A DNA stretch of 64,000 nt from Cryobacterium glucosi (GCF_004402235.1 NZ_SOFS01000007.1:1-64000); one strand, 5' to 3'; shown: positions 8,182 through 18,224, counted from the stretch's first letter. The notes: generated from the sequence alone by a model not told the origin. Translations and numbers: made by a program.

Positions 8182-10584
8182 CTACGCCTGCAGTCGCCGC
8201 TCGAGATAGGGGGCCGTCCTGCTCTCGGCGTGGGTGGCGACGACCTCCGGCGGACCGGCCACGAGGATACGGCCGCCAGCGTCCCCTCCGGACGGGCCGA
8301 GGTCGATCACCCAGTCGGCCGCCGCGATGACGTCGAGGTTGTGTTCGACAACGACGACGGTGTTGCCTGCGTCGACCAGCCGGTTCAGCTGGGCGAGCAG
8401 GAGCTGCACATCCGCCGGGTGCAGGCCCGTTGTCGGTTCGTCGAGCAGGTACAGGGTGTGGCCGCGGCGGGCACGCTGGAGCTCGGAGGCGAGCTTGATG
8501 CGCTGGGCTTCCCCACCGGAGAGCTCTGTGGCGGGCTGGCCGAGGCGGAGGTAGCCGAGGCCGACCTCGCGGAGGGTCTCGAGGCTGCGGGCGGCCGCAG
8601 GCACGTCGGCGAGGAACCCGGCGGCATCATCGACGCTGAGCCCGAGGACCTCTGCGATGGTCTTGCCGCGGTAGTCGACCTCGAGGGTCTCCGGGTTGTA
8701 CCGGGAACCGTGGCACGCCGGGCACAGGGCGTAGCTGCCGGGGAGGAAGAGGAGTTCAACGGTGACGGAGCCCTCACCGAGGCAGGTCTCGCAGCGGCCG
8801 CCGGCGACGTTGAAGGAGAAGCGTCCCGCCCCGAAGCCGCGGCTGCGGGCTGCGGGGGTGGCCGCGAAGGCCGCGCGGACCGCGTCGAACAGGCCGGTAT
8901 AGGTGGCGAGGTTCGAGCGGGGGGTGCGTCCGATCGGCTTCTGGTCGACGGCGACAAGGCGGTCAACCGGGTCATCGGCGACGATCTGGCTGATCAGAGA
9001 TGATTTTCCCGATCCGGAAACGCCGGTGACCGCGGTGAGGAGCCCGAGCGGGAACTCGGCGTCGAGATCCTGAAGGTTGTGCACGTTGACCCCGCGCAGG
9101 CCGAGCCAGGCATGTGGTTCCCTCCGCGCCGGCGCCGGGACCGCGGCATCCGTCGTGTCGGAAGCGGGGAACAGGAACCGCCGTGTCACCGACTCCGGGA
9201 CCCCGGCGAGCCCGCCGACCGGACCGCTGTAGAGCACCTCGCCGCCGCCGGTTCCTGCGTGCGGACCGACGTCGATGACCCAGTCGGCGGCGCGCACGAC
9301 GTCCATGTTGTGTTCGACGACGAAGACGGAGTTGCCGGAGGACTTGAGCTGCTCGAGCACGACGAGGAGGGGTTCGGCGTCGGCGGGGTGCAGACCCGCG
9401 GAGGGCTCGTCGAGCACGTAGACGACGCCGAAGAGTCCAGACCTCAACTGGGTCGCGATCCGGAGGCGCTGCATCTCACCGGGCGAGAGCGTCGGGGTGG
9501 AGCGCGAGAGGCTGAGGTAGCCGAGGCCGAGATCGACCAGCACCTCGATGCGCGCGAGCAGGTCGCGGCTGATCGTGGCTTCGACCCCGGCGGATGCCTC
9601 GCCGCGCCCGGCGGAACCGGCCTGCGTGAGCGGGCGGAGGGTATCTGCGAGGGTGGTGAGCGGCAGCCCGGCCAGCTGGGAGATGGAGAGCCCGGCCACC
9701 GTCACGGCGAGGGCGGCCGGGGTGAGTCCGCTCCCGTCGCAGAGCGAGCAGGGTCCGGACTCCACGAACCGGAGCGCGCGCTCCCGCTGACTCTGGCTCT
9801 GCGAGTCGGCGAGGGTGTGCAGGACGTAGCTGCGCGCACTCCAGAACCGGCCCTGGTACGGCTTGGCGACCCGGTCGCGCTGCGGCGTTATCTCCACGAC
9901 GGGCTGCTCCTCGGTGAAAAGGATCCAGTCCCTGCTCTCAGCGGGGAGGTCGTTCCACGGCACGTCGACGTCGTAGCCGAGGGCGATCAGGATGTCGCGG
10001 AGGTTCTTGCCCTGCCAGGCGCCCGGCCACGCCGCGACGGCGCCCTCGCGGATGCTGAGGGTCCCGTCGGGCACGAGGCTCGCGCGCGTCGGGAGGTGCG
10101 CGATTCCGAGCCCGTGGCAGCGCGGGCACGCCCCGGCCACGGTATTCGGGGAGAAGGAGTCCGATTCGAGCCTGGGCGCATCCGCCGGGTACGTGCCCGC
10201 ACGGGAATACATCATGCGCAGTGAATTCGACAGGGTCGTCAGGGTGCCGACCGTGGACCGCGAACTCGGCGTGCCGCGCCGCTGCTGCAGGGCGACCGCG
10301 GGAGGGAGGCCCGTGATCTCGTCCACCTGCGGGGTGTGGCCCTGCTGGATCAGTCGGCGGGCGTACGGGGCCACCGATTCGAGGAACCGGCGCTGGGCCT
10401 CTGCGAAGATCGTGCCGAAGGCGAGCGACGACTTGCCGGAACCGGAGACGCCGGTGAACGCGACGATCGCGTCGCGGGGCACGTCGACGTCGACATCCCT
10501 CAGGTTGTTCTCCCTGGCTCCCCGCACCCGCACGAAACCGGGGGTGGGAGAGACGGAGGGGAGAGACGAGGTCGGAGTATGCAT
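8182..10584 (-). CDS. UvrA-like ABC ATPase (DrrC/UvrA2 type)
   Basis: 800 residues with two ABC ATPase halves. Walker [10 protein letters not shown] lies at 45-53 and again near 521-530; signature motifs LSPGEMQRL and LSGGEAQRI are followed by [11 protein letters not shown] and [11 protein letters not shown]. Cysteine pairs (CPRCHG, CSLCDG, CETCLG, CPACHG) mark the zinc modules. The protein is about 150 residues shorter than canonical UvrA, a property of the UvrA-like class that includes the daunorubicin-resistance protein DrrC. It probably binds DNA that carries intercalators or other drugs, but this is inferred from the family. It is not the main UvrA, and no uvrB or uvrC is nearby. Confidence 0.85.
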   Translation of the reverse strand: MHTPTSSLPSVSPTPGFVRVRGARENNLRDVDVDVPRDAIVAFTGVSGSGKSSLAFGTIFAEAQRRFLESVAPYARRLIQQGHTPQVDEITGLPPAVALQQRRGTPSSRSTVGTLTTLSNSLRMMYSRAGTYPADAPRLESDSFSPNTVAGACPRCHGLGIAHLPTRASLVPDGTLSIREGAVAAWPGAWQGKNLRDILIALGYDVDVPWNDLPAESRDWILFTEEQPVVEITPQRDRVAKPYQGRFWSARSYVLHTLADSQSQSQRERALRFVESGPCSLCDGSGLTPAALAVTVAGLSISQLAGLPLTTLADTLRPLTQAGSAGRGEASAGVEATISRDLLARIEVLVDLGLGYLSLSRSTPTLSPGEMQRLRIATQLRSGLFGVVYVLDEPSAGLHPADAEPLLVVLEQLKSSGNSVFVVEHNMDVVRAADWVIDVGPHAGTGGGEVLYSGPVGGLAGVPESVTRRFLFPASDTTDAAVPAPARREPHAWLGLRGVNVHNLQDLDAEFPLGLLTAVTGVSGSGKSSLISQIVADDPVDRLVAVDQKPIGRTPRSNLATYTGLFDAVRAAFAATPAARSRGFGAGRFSFNVAGGRCETCLGEGSVTVELLFLPGSYALCPACHGSRYNPETLEVDYRGKTIAEVLGLSVDDAAGFLADVPAAARSLETLREVGLGYLRLGQPATELSGGEAQRIKLASELQRARRGHTLYLLDEPTTGLHPADVQLLLAQLNRLVDAGNTVVVVEHNLDVIAAADWVIDLGPSGGDAGGRILVAGPPEVVATHAESRTAPYLERRLQA

Positions 10585-10656
10585 CCGTCCGACCCTAGTC
10601 GCCGCACCTGACTGCGCGCCGATTCGGACAGCAGGCCAGGCCTGGGAACGATCGAC

Positions 10657-11712
10657 TCAGTAGAACTCGACCGTGTTGACGATGTTGCGGAGGGGGAGGC
10701 CGTCGAGGAACCGGGTCGCGTTGTCGGCGAAGAGCTCGGCGATCCGGCGTTCCTCCTCAGCGTCGAGGGCGGCGGTGTGGGGGCTGATCACGACGTTCGG
10801 GAAGTCCCAGAGCGCGCTCGCGGTGTCGAGCGGTTCCTTCGCGAACACGTCGAGGGCGGCGAAGCCGATCCGGCCAGACTCGAGGGCACGGATGAGGGCG
10901 TCCTCGTCCACGACGGTGCCACGCCCGATGCTGACGAAGGTCGTTCCCGGCCGGACCGCGCCGAAGACGTTCTCACCGACAAGTTTCAGGGTCGCAGCCG
11001 TTCCCGGCAGGGCGACGACGATCGCGTCCGCGCTCGCGGCTCCGGCCGCGAGGTCCTCCGTTCGGATCAGCTCGTCGACGAAGGGAACGGGCAGTTCGTC
11101 CCTGCTCGTCCCGATCACACGCATCCCGAGCCCCTTCGCGAGCCGGGCGACCTCGCGCCCCACTCCGCCCAGCCCGATGACGAGCACCGTCTGGTCGCGC
11201 ACCTGGCCGAGGGCCCTGCGCTCCGGCCACGCGTGCGCGCGCTGGTCGCTTTGGAGCACGGGCAGCTGCTTCGCTCCGGACATGATGCCGAAGATCGCGA
11301 ATTCGGCGAGCGGGCCGCCGTGCACCCCGGCCGAGGTCGTGAAGACCACCCGGTCGAGATCGGCCTGACCCAGGCCTGCGGACTTGACCTGCGAGCCGCC
11401 GCCCGCCGCCATCACCTGCACCCAGCGGAGTCCCGGATTCGCCTCAACGGTTCGGCGAAGGGCGACCGGGTTCACGTCGGGAATGCCGAAGAGCACGTCG
11501 GCCGAGTCGAGCATCCGCTCGAAGTCGGCCTGCTGACCGGTCGTGCGCCGAAAGGCGGGGTCGCCGCGGTAGTCGGCAGGACGGCGCATCGGCGGCAGCA
11601 GGGCCTGGTCACGCACGAGCTCGATGCGGGGTTCCGCCCGCTCGATCAGCAGGCAGAGCTCCTCGCTCAGTGGTGTTGCGACGACGACGCGGAGCGATAC
11701 GGTGGTGGTCAT
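10657..11712 (-). CDS. D-isomer-specific 2-hydroxyacid dehydrogenase
   Basis: 351 residues from the ATG at 11712, preceded by an AGGGAG site at good spacing. A TTG at 11733 overlapping the upstream kinase stop is an alternative start. The NAD domain has [11 protein letters not shown]; the catalytic Arg lies in [10 protein letters not shown], the Glu in FAKEPLD and the His in ISPHTAAL, as in the family. It reduces a 2-keto acid, such as glyoxylate, hydroxypyruvate or a sugar-derived keto acid, to the D-hydroxy acid, or does the reverse. It is the last gene of a minus-strand operon with a PfkB kinase, a TIM-barrel isomerase and an MFS carrier. The substrate is unknown. Confidence 0.82.
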   Translation of the reverse strand: MTTTVSLRVVVATPLSEELCLLIERAEPRIELVRDQALLPPMRRPADYRGDPAFRRTTGQQADFERMLDSADVLFGIPDVNPVALRRTVEANPGLRWVQVMAAGGGSQVKSAGLGQADLDRVVFTTSAGVHGGPLAEFAIFGIMSGAKQLPVLQSDQRAHAWPERRALGQVRDQTVLVIGLGGVGREVARLAKGLGMRVIGTSRDELPVPFVDELIRTEDLAAGAASADAIVVALPGTAATLKLVGENVFGAVRPGTTFVSIGRGTVVDEDALIRALESGRIGFAALDVFAKEPLDTASALWDFPNVVISPHTAALDAEEERRIAELFADNATRFLDGLPLRNIVNTVEFY

Positions 11713-11729
11713 GCTGTCAGTCTCCCTGA

Positions 11730-12707
11730 TCAAATGGATGCCGGCGCATGCGCCTCGAGGAATGTAGCGAGTCCGGCCCGGTCGGGCAGCCCCTCCTGGT
11801 CACCGCGCGACGTCGTGGCCAGCGCGCCGACCGCGCCGGCACGGTGCACCCAGTCGGCGAGTGAGAGCCCGTCGAGGGCCGCACTGAGGAGTCCAGCGGA
11901 GAAGCCGTCGCCCGCGCCGACCGTGTCGACGGCAGACACCGAGAACGGCGGGCAGCTCGCGTGCGTCCCGTCCGCGGCGAAGAGTTCGGCGCCGCGGGAA
12001 CCGGCCTTGACCGCGACGACCGTCACGCCGCGATCGAGGTACCAGCGGGCGATTCCCGCCGGGGTGGTCTCCCCGGTGAGGATGTGCCCTTCGCTCGTGC
12101 CGGGCAGCACCCAGTCCGCCTGCACGGCGATCTCATTGATCGCGCGCACCATTTCCGCGGTGTCGGCCCAGAGGCTGGGGCGCAGGTTCGGATCGAAACT
12201 CACCGTCGCGCCGGTTTCACGTGCAACATCGACGGCCTGGGCGGCGAGGTTCCGCGGTCCGTCGCCGAGCGCGAGCGGGATCCCGGTCAGGTGCACATGC
12301 CCGGCACGGCGCACGTAAGCGGCCGTCGCCTCGGTGGGCGCGAGCGTACGTGCCGCTGAGTGCGACCGGAAGTAGACCACGAGCGGGTCTTCGTCCTCGC
12401 CCGGCCGGTTCTTCAGCTGGAACCCGGTCGGTTCGCTCGCGTGCAGGTCGACCTGGCCGACATCGATGCCGTTCGCCTCGAGCTGCTGCAGGACGAATTC
12501 ACCGAACGGGTCCGTGCCGAGACGCGTGATGAACCCGACGCTATGGCCGAGCCGCCGCAGACCGACGGCGACATTGAATTCCGCGCCCGCCAGCCTGCGG
12601 GTGAAGCGGTCGACCCGAGCGAGCGGACCGGACTCCTCCGCGACGAACATCGCCATGATCTCGCCGAAAGTGACGACGTCGAAGTCCCTCTGGACAGTGC
12701 TGGGCAT
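11730..12707 (-). CDS. PfkB-family sugar kinase (2-keto-3-deoxygluconate kinase-like)
   Basis: 325 residues from the ATG at 12707; the open frame runs further upstream, but that part overlaps the isomerase gene and is not protein-like. It opens with VVTFGEIMAMF and has AGAEFNVAVGLRRLG, the substrate-side motif, and the C-terminal PfkB signature TVGAGDGFSAG near 261-271 containing the catalytic Asp. It resembles KDG kinases. It would phosphorylate a sugar or keto-sugar acid imported by the linked MFS carrier. It lies 10 bases after the isomerase, and its stop is followed at once by the dehydrogenase. Confidence 0.83.
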   Translation of the reverse strand: MPSTVQRDFDVVTFGEIMAMFVAEESGPLARVDRFTRRLAGAEFNVAVGLRRLGHSVGFITRLGTDPFGEFVLQQLEANGIDVGQVDLHASEPTGFQLKNRPGEDEDPLVVYFRSHSAARTLAPTEATAAYVRRAGHVHLTGIPLALGDGPRNLAAQAVDVARETGATVSFDPNLRPSLWADTAEMVRAINEIAVQADWVLPGTSEGHILTGETTPAGIARWYLDRGVTVVAVKAGSRGAELFAADGTHASCPPFSVSAVDTVGAGDGFSAGLLSAALDGLSLADWVHRAGAVGALATTSRGDQEGLPDRAGLATFLEAHAPASI

Positions 12708-12717
12708 GTGGTTCCGT

Positions 12718-13494
12718 TCAGTCGCTGGTCGGTTCGGCGAGGACCCGGCGGATCTTCGCCAGTTCGCTCGCCGCAGTGGCCCGATCGGGGATCGGGTATT
12801 CGAGCACGACGGGCACGTGGGTCCCGATCTCGCGGAGCACGGAACGCCAGTCGACGTCGCCCTCGTCGAGCAGCACGGAGTGCAGCCCACCGAGGCGGTC
12901 GATGTCCTTCAGGTGGAGGACCGTCGCGTATCGTCCGAGTTCCCGGGCGGCGGCGACCGGGTCAACGCCCGCCCAGAGCCAGTTCCCGGCATCGAACGTG
13001 TACCCGATCGGAACGTTCTGGGCCCGCAGGTCGCGGAGGAGCGCAGCCACGACATCCAGTCGCCCGTTCCGCGCGGTCTGGTCGTTCTCGATCGTGACCC
13101 GGGCGGATGCCGCCAGCAGGGCCTCGACAAGGCGCCCGAGCCCTGTCAGCTCGTCACCGGGCTCGCCGATGTTCAGCTTGACGCTGAGAGCTCCGAGCAT
13201 CGCCGCTTCGTCAAGGTAACCGGTCAGGAGAGGAGAGGCCTCACCGTCCACGAAGAGCGACTCGGGAACGGAGTAGTAGACCTCGAGTCCGGCCTCGGTC
13301 GCCAGGCCGGCGATCGTCAGGAGTTCTTCGTGCCGGGCCGCAGGCTCGGGCGAGAGGTACTCTCGGCGGATCTCGATTCCGGTGGCCCCGAGCGCGAGTA
13401 CCTCGGCGACGAGGTCGGCCTGGACCGTGGTGGACGCGTCGAGGGCCTTTTTGTAGACCATGGTGTTGACGAACACCGGCCGGGAGCCGCTCAC
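12718..13494 (-). CDS. Sugar phosphate isomerase/epimerase (xylose isomerase-like TIM barrel)
   Basis: 258 residues of the AP-endonuclease-2 TIM-barrel superfamily. Metal-site residues of the family can be placed at GIEIRREYL, VTIENDQT (Glu), YTFDAGNW (Asp) and LHLKDID (His). The GTG start at 13494 overlaps the stop of the MFS gene (GTGA), giving translational coupling. It probably isomerises or epimerises a keto-sugar or sugar acid for the downstream PfkB kinase. The exact reaction is not known. Confidence 0.78.
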   Translation of the reverse strand: MSGSRPVFVNTMVYKKALDASTTVQADLVAEVLALGATGIEIRREYLSPEPAARHEELLTIAGLATEAGLEVYYSVPESLFVDGEASPLLTGYLDEAAMLGALSVKLNIGEPGDELTGLGRLVEALLAASARVTIENDQTARNGRLDVVAALLRDLRAQNVPIGYTFDAGNWLWAGVDPVAAARELGRYATVLHLKDIDRLGGLHSVLLDEGDVDWRSVLREIGTHVPVVLEYPIPDRATAASELAKIRRVLAEPTSD

Positions 13495-14795
13495 TGGAGT
13501 GCCGGTGCGCTGGGCGATGCCGCGGGGATTGTGCCCTGCAGCTTGAAGTCCGGCGTCGAGACGGCCTTCACCACGATCGTGAACACGACCGCGATGATCA
13601 GTGACAGGGCCATGAAGATATAGGACGCATCGTTCGACCCGGTGACGTTATTGAGGAAGCCGACGAAGTAGGCCCCTGCGAAGGATCCGAGTGCGCCGAA
13701 GCTGTTGACGAGGGCCATCGCGCCGCCCGCGACGTTCTTCGGCAGGATCTCGGGGACGATCGCGAAGAACGGCCCGTACGGGGCGTACATCGCGCCGCCG
13801 GCGATCACGAGCAGGATGAACGACAGCCAGAAGTTGGACGTCCCGACGAGGTAGGAGGCGTAGAACGCGACCGCCGCCACCAGGAGGAACGGCCAGATGA
13901 AGAGCTTCCGCTTCAGGAGCCGGTCGGAGAAGAACGAGGCGACCACCATCAAAACGGTCGCGAGCAGGTACGGAATGGCGGTGAGCCAGCCGATGATCAC
14001 GATGTCGAAGGACGACGCGGTCTTGATGATCGAGGGGAGCCACATGACGAAGCCGTAGACGCCGATGCTCCAGAAGAAGTACTGGATGCAGAGCTGGATG
14101 ACGGCCTTCTGCTTGAATGCTTCGCGGTAGTTCGGCACGGCGTGCAGTCCGACCTGTTCCCGGGCGAATTCGTCGTTGATGTCCTTCTTCTGGCCTGCGG
14201 ACAGCCACTTCGCGTCGTTCGGGGAGTTGTCGATCATACGCAGCCAGACGAAGGCCCAGATGATGGAGGGGAGACCCTCGATGATGAACATCCAGCGCCA
14301 GCCAACGCTGCTGACGAGGTAGGCCGAGACGACGGACATCCAGAGCACGGTGACCGGGTTGCCGAGGATCAGGAAGGTGTTGGCCTTGGAGCGTTCGCCG
14401 CTGGTGAACCAGTTACTGAGCAGGATGAGCATCGCGGGCATGATGGCCGCCTCGACGATACCGATCGCGAACCGGATGACGAATAGCACCCAGATGTTCG
14501 TGACGATGCCGATGCAGCTGGCCAGGATGCCCCACAGGATCAGCGCGTAGAAGATCAGCTTCTTCGCGCTCCGCCGTTGCGCGTAACTCGCGCTCGGCAC
14601 CTGGAAGAAGAAGTAGCCGAGGAAGAACAGGGCTGCAAGGAAGGCCGAGGCGCTGGCCGTGATGTTGAGGTCTTTCGCCATCCCCGCGGCGGCGCCCAGA
14701 CTGTAATTCGAGCGGTCGAGGTACGCCAGGCTGTAGGTGATGAAGATGACCGGCATGAGCCGTGACCATCGGGATGACGCGAGTTTCTCGCTCAT
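13491..14795 (-). CDS. MFS transporter, anion:cation symporter (ACS) type
   Basis: 434 residues with about 12 hydrophobic segments. The ATG at 14795 has AAGGAAGAG eight bases upstream; further codons upstream read through the promoter region and are rejected. The N-terminus LAYLDRSNYSLGAAAGMAKDL matches the ACS/hexuronate-tartrate symporter group that carries organic or sugar acids. It is the first gene of the four-gene operon ending at 10657, so it names the likely substrate class: a sugar acid or hydroxy acid. Confidence 0.87.
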   Translation of the reverse strand: MSEKLASSRWSRLMPVIFITYSLAYLDRSNYSLGAAAGMAKDLNITASASAFLAALFFLGYFFFQVPSASYAQRRSAKKLIFYALILWGILASCIGIVTNIWVLFVIRFAIGIVEAAIMPAMLILLSNWFTSGERSKANTFLILGNPVTVLWMSVVSAYLVSSVGWRWMFIIEGLPSIIWAFVWLRMIDNSPNDAKWLSAGQKKDINDEFAREQVGLHAVPNYREAFKQKAVIQLCIQYFFWSIGVYGFVMWLPSIIKTASSFDIVIIGWLTAIPYLLATVLMVVASFFSDRLLKRKLFIWPFLLVAAVAFYASYLVGTSNFWLSFILLVIAGGAMYAPYGPFFAIVPEILPKNVAGGAMALVNSFGALGSFAGAYFVGFLNNVTGSNDASYIFMALSLIIAVVFTIVVKAVSTPDFKLQGTIPAASPSAPALQ

Positions 14796-14841
14796 GAACT
14801 GAATCTCTTCCTTGAGAACTACCGCAGGGCACACCAACACA

Positions 14842-14860
14842 TGTTCCATTGGGCGGAACA
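14842..14860. promoter_or_regulatory. IclR-like palindrome upstream of the MFS operon
   Basis: TGTTCC and GGAACA form a 19-base dyad with a 7-base centre (14848-14854), 47-65 bases before the MFS start. The spacing and half-sites resemble operators of IclR-family regulators of acid catabolism. No IclR gene is in the window, so the regulator is unknown. Confidence 0.5.
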
Positions 14861-14964
14861 CCGTTTGCCCTGACGGAATGAGCCTACGCTCAGGACTGCT
14901 CCGGCTGAGAACCCGCGCGACACACGGGCGCGCCGCCGTGAAATCCAGCTCGAGATCAGAGTTG

Positions 14965-14978
14965 AACGTTATATCGTT
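14965..14978. promoter_or_regulatory. Dyad before the PadR gene, possible autoregulatory operator
   Basis: AACGTTATATCGTT is palindromic at 12 of 14 positions and lies 41-54 bases before the padR ATG, in an AT-rich part of an otherwise GC-rich region. PadR repressors commonly bind dyads in their own promoters. A partial copy (GTATCGTC) follows at 14981. Confidence 0.5.
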
Positions 14979-15018
14979 AGGTATCGTCGAGCTCTGGTAC
15001 GGCGCTGAGGAGGTCATC

Positions 15019-15588
15019 ATGAGTGGTTCATTTATGGGAGACGGATTCCCGGGTCGCAAGGGCGGACCGGGCGAAGGTTGGGCCGGAAACGCCATCTGGG
15101 AAGCGATGGAGCAGTTGCGCGGGCAGTTCGAACAGAAGGTCGGCACGAGGGTCGGGCGCGGCGACGTCCGTGCCGCGGTGCTCGCGCTCCTCCTGGAGCA
15201 GCCGATGCACGGCTACCAGATCATCCACGAGATCGAGGAGCGCAGCAACGGGGCGTGGAAGCCGAGCCCCGGCTCGGTGTATCCGGCGCTCCAGCTGCTC
15301 GCCGACGAGGGTTTCATCACGGCCGAGGAGGCCAACGGTCGCAAGACCTATGCGCTCACGGACGAGGGCCGCGCGGTAGCGGATGCCGCAGCCGAGACCT
15401 CCGCCCCCTGGGAGGCCCCGAGTGCCCGCGACAGCGGCCGGGCGACCGCACTGCCCAAGGCGGGAATCGGCCTGGCCCAGGCCGCCGCGCAGGTCGGGCG
15501 CTCCGGCAGCCCGGAGCAGGTGGACAAGGCCGTCGCCGTGCTCGACGAGGCGCGTCGCCAGTTGTACTCCATCCTCGCCCAGGATTGA
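15019..15588 (+). CDS. PadR-family transcriptional regulator
   Basis: 189 residues from the ATG at 15019, which has a strong GAGGAGG site 6 bases upstream. After a Gly-rich N-terminus of about 40 residues comes the PadR winged helix: VRAAVLALLLEQPMHGYQI, then SPGSVYPALQLLADEGFI and RKTYALTDEG. The C-terminal part (about 130-189) is likely the dimerisation helix. PadR proteins repress nearby genes and lose DNA binding when a small ligand binds. The ABC1 kinase gene starts 37 bases downstream and probably forms an operon with it. Confidence 0.88.
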   Translation: MSGSFMGDGFPGRKGGPGEGWAGNAIWEAMEQLRGQFEQKVGTRVGRGDVRAAVLALLLEQPMHGYQIIHEIEERSNGAWKPSPGSVYPALQLLADEGFITAEEANGRKTYALTDEGRAVADAAAETSAPWEAPSARDSGRATALPKAGIGLAQAAAQVGRSGSPEQVDKAVAVLDEARRQLYSILAQD

Positions 15589-15625
15589 ACGAGTGCCCGA
15601 AGCACGCCGGCGTCAAGGAGATCCG

Positions 15626-17341
15626 ATGACCGACGACGGGAACATGCGCGCCCGCTACCGCCGGATCCTGCGGTTCGCCGCGCGGTACCTGGTGCAGACC
15701 TGGTGGTACGAACTGTTCCTGCCCCGGATCGGACTCGCCCGGCTCTCGGCGCGCAACCGGTCGGCGCGGCTCCAGCGCATCGCGCAGCGCTTCCACGTGC
15801 TCGCGGTCGACCTGGGCGGCCTCATGATCAAGGTCGGCCAGTTCATGTCGTCCCGGCTCGACGTGCTGCCGCCCGAGATCACCAAGGAGCTCGAGGGCCT
15901 GCAGGACGAGGTCCCGGCCGTGCCGTTCCCGGCCATCCGGGCCCTCGCCGAGTCCGAATTGGGGGTGACACTCGAGCGCGCGTTCTCGTTCGTCGACCCG
16001 ACCCCTCTCGCCGCGGCATCCCTCGGTCAGGTCCACCGCGCGCGGCTCTCGGAAATGGATGCTGCCGAGACCGGCCTGCTGGACGTCGTCGTGAAGATCC
16101 AGCGGCCGGGCATCGGTGCGATCGTCGACGTCGACCTCCGGGCCCTTCGCCGCGTCGCCGGCTGGCTCAGCCACATTCGCCTCGTTTCGGATCGGGTCGA
16201 CATGCCCGTCCTCGTCGAGGAGTTCGCGGTGACGAGCCTCGAGGAGATCGACTACCTGCACGAGGCCGCGAGCGCGGAACGGTTCGCGGGGAACTTCGCC
16301 GACGACGCCCGCGTCAGCGTTCCCGAGCTCGTGTGGGAGCGAACGACGCGGCGGGTGCTGACCCTGCAGGACGTCACGGCCATCAAGATCAATGACGTCG
16401 ATGGGCTCAGGGCGGCAGGCATCGATCCGTCTGAAGTCGCCACCGAGTTCGCGGCGGTCATGTTCGACCAGCTCTTCGTCAACGGCTATTTCCACGCCGA
16501 CCCGCACCCGGGCAATATCTTCGTCACCCCCCTCGCCACCGCGGATGCGGCCACAACAGCGGATGCTCCAGGCCGGGCCTGGAAGTTCACGTTCATCGAC
16601 TTCGGAATGATGGGCGAGGTACCCGACGCGCTGCGTCGCGGTCTCCGGAACCTGCTCATCGCCGCCGCGTCCCGCAACGGCAAGGGCATGGTGGACGGCA
16701 TTCGCGAGGTGGGCGTGCTCCTGCCCTCCGCGGACACCGCGGAACTCGAGAGGGCGCTGACGGCGCTGTTCGCGCGTTTCGGCGGGATGGGCTTCGCCGA
16801 GCTGCAGGAGGTCGATCCGCGCGAGTTCCGCGCCTTCGCGAACGAATTCGGTGATGTGGTGCGCACCCTGCCGGTCCAGCTGCCGGAGAACTTCCTGCTT
16901 ATCGTGCGCGCGATGTCGCTGACCAGCGGGATGTGCAGTTCGCTCGACCCGGCCTTCAACATCTGGAACGCCGTCGAGCCGTACTCCGCGCAGCTGATCC
17001 GGGCCGAAGGCGGAAACCTGGTGCAGGATCTCGCGAAGCGCACGGTGGCGGCCGCGGGACTCATCGCCCGGCTGCCCCAGCGGCTCGATACCCTGATCAC
17101 GCGGGTCGAAGACGGCAACCTCACGGTGCAGACCCCACGGCTCGAGCGCCGCCTGGGCAGTCTCGAGCGAACGGGACGGCGGATCATCTCTGCGGTCCTC
17201 TTCACCGCCCTGCTGATCGGCGGCATCCTGCTCCGTGCCGACGACGTCGTCTTCGGAACGGTGCTCATGGCCGTGTCCGTGCTTCCGCTGCTCCACGCCA
17301 CCCTCGCCGGCGCCGTCGCCCGCCGAGGACCCCTGCCCTAG
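15626..17341 (+). CDS. ABC1/UbiB (AarF) family atypical kinase
   Basis: 571 residues from the ATG at 15626, which follows AAGGAG. The family-specific KxGQ motif is KVGQ at 69-72 (IKVGQFMSSRLDVLPPE), with the Ala-rich loop AAASLGQVH, the catalytic HADPHPGNIF and the metal-binding IDFGMMGEV. Two hydrophobic segments at the C-terminus (about 515-565) would anchor it in the membrane, as in UbiB/COQ8. The family supports isoprenoid-quinone or lipid metabolism, but the substrate is unknown. An insertion rich in Ala/Thr lies between HADPHPGN and IDFG. It follows the PadR gene. Confidence 0.87.
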   Translation: MTDDGNMRARYRRILRFAARYLVQTWWYELFLPRIGLARLSARNRSARLQRIAQRFHVLAVDLGGLMIKVGQFMSSRLDVLPPEITKELEGLQDEVPAVPFPAIRALAESELGVTLERAFSFVDPTPLAAASLGQVHRARLSEMDAAETGLLDVVVKIQRPGIGAIVDVDLRALRRVAGWLSHIRLVSDRVDMPVLVEEFAVTSLEEIDYLHEAASAERFAGNFADDARVSVPELVWERTTRRVLTLQDVTAIKINDVDGLRAAGIDPSEVATEFAAVMFDQLFVNGYFHADPHPGNIFVTPLATADAATTADAPGRAWKFTFIDFGMMGEVPDALRRGLRNLLIAAASRNGKGMVDGIREVGVLLPSADTAELERALTALFARFGGMGFAELQEVDPREFRAFANEFGDVVRTLPVQLPENFLLIVRAMSLTSGMCSSLDPAFNIWNAVEPYSAQLIRAEGGNLVQDLAKRTVAAAGLIARLPQRLDTLITRVEDGNLTVQTPRLERRLGSLERTGRRIISAVLFTALLIGGILLRADDVVFGTVLMAVSVLPLLHATLAGAVARRGPLP

Positions 17342-17366
17342 GGAGCTGTCGAAGTCCCGGCCGACG

Positions 17367-17900
17367 TCACCGCCCGGCACCGAGGTGACGCCGGGCGTCG
17401 GAGTACGCGGACGACCACACCAGTTCGTGATCGGCAGGCGACGACGCTCCGCAGGCGAGTGACTCCTCGGCGATCAACAGCGTCGAAGCTAGCCCCGCCA
17501 GATAGCGGGATTCTGCGGAGAGTCGCGTGTCGGGGGCGAGGCTGGAGCTCACGACGGTCAGCTCGAGGACGCCTCGACGAATCGATCCGGCAGCATGGGC
17601 GACGACAAGGGTGCTCGCGACGTAAAACCCGATGCAGGACGTGATCACCAGGAGTCTCGGTGCGCCCGCCTCAACAAGCGTTACGAACTCTCCGAACACG
17701 GCCACCAGGCCGAGCACCGTCCAGCCGCGCCACACGCGAACCCGTCGGCGCTGCCGTGCGGAGATCCCCGCCGGATACAACACGAGCCGCTGGCTCGTGC
17801 TGCCGTAGCGACCGGCCGAAACCGTGTAGCTTCCCCAGCGGCAGCGTCCGTCGAGGAGTGGCGAGAGCCACCGACTGAGCGTGAGTTCCGAGAGGTCCAT
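17367..17900 (-). CDS. Two-TM membrane protein of unknown function (DUF6611-like)
   Basis: 177 residues from the ATG at 17900 (MDLSEL); a GTG 15 bases further upstream and an ATG at 17969 are alternatives with no better ribosome site. Two adjacent hydrophobic segments (about 60-82 and 87-110 of this form) are flanked by Arg-rich RQRRRVRVWRGW. The shape, a short cytoplasmic start with LVLYPAGISARQRR and two TMs, is like the actinobacterial DUF6611 group, recalled rather than checked. It is convergent with the ABC1 kinase gene with a 25-base gap. No role can be assigned. Confidence 0.6.
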   Translation of the reverse strand: MDLSELTLSRWLSPLLDGRCRWGSYTVSAGRYGSTSQRLVLYPAGISARQRRRVRVWRGWTVLGLVAVFGEFVTLVEAGAPRLLVITSCIGFYVASTLVVAHAAGSIRRGVLELTVVSSSLAPDTRLSAESRYLAGLASTLLIAEESLACGASSPADHELVWSSAYSDARRHLGAGR

Positions 17901-18224
17901 TCGAGCGCTGTTCACCAATCCAGCGTCATCCCGGGCGCAGGGGGGCCGCGCCATCCTTACGGAATCCATGCGCCGAAACGGAGTTTCCCTACGGATTCAC
18001 TACGCTCGCGCTACTCCCGTCCAGGCAAGCAGCCGGATGTTGGGCGTGCCGTCATCCGCCACCACAGCCGTCTCGGCTCAATGGGTTCACCTTCGCCACG
18101 AATGCGGACGGGAGCGAGTCCTCCGCTCGGTGATGTAAGTTGCTGGTCGGACCGACAATATCGGCCGATGCCATGCTAGGTTTCCCACGAAGACTACAGC
18201 GTGGGTTCAAGCGGGGGGCTAGCC

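Noticed and set aside
8182-10584. Call as the main excinuclease subunit UvrA
   Set aside because: About 150 residues too short, with the shape of the DrrC/UvrA2 class; no other uvr genes nearby.
12213-12228. parS-like GGTTTCACGTGCAACA in the PfkB kinase gene
   Set aside because: Lies inside a coding region far from the cluster and has a change in the inner part of the palindrome; a chance match is likely.
15356-17380. Minus-strand frame of 674 codons
   Set aside because: Antisense shadow of the ABC1 kinase gene, which has all family motifs.
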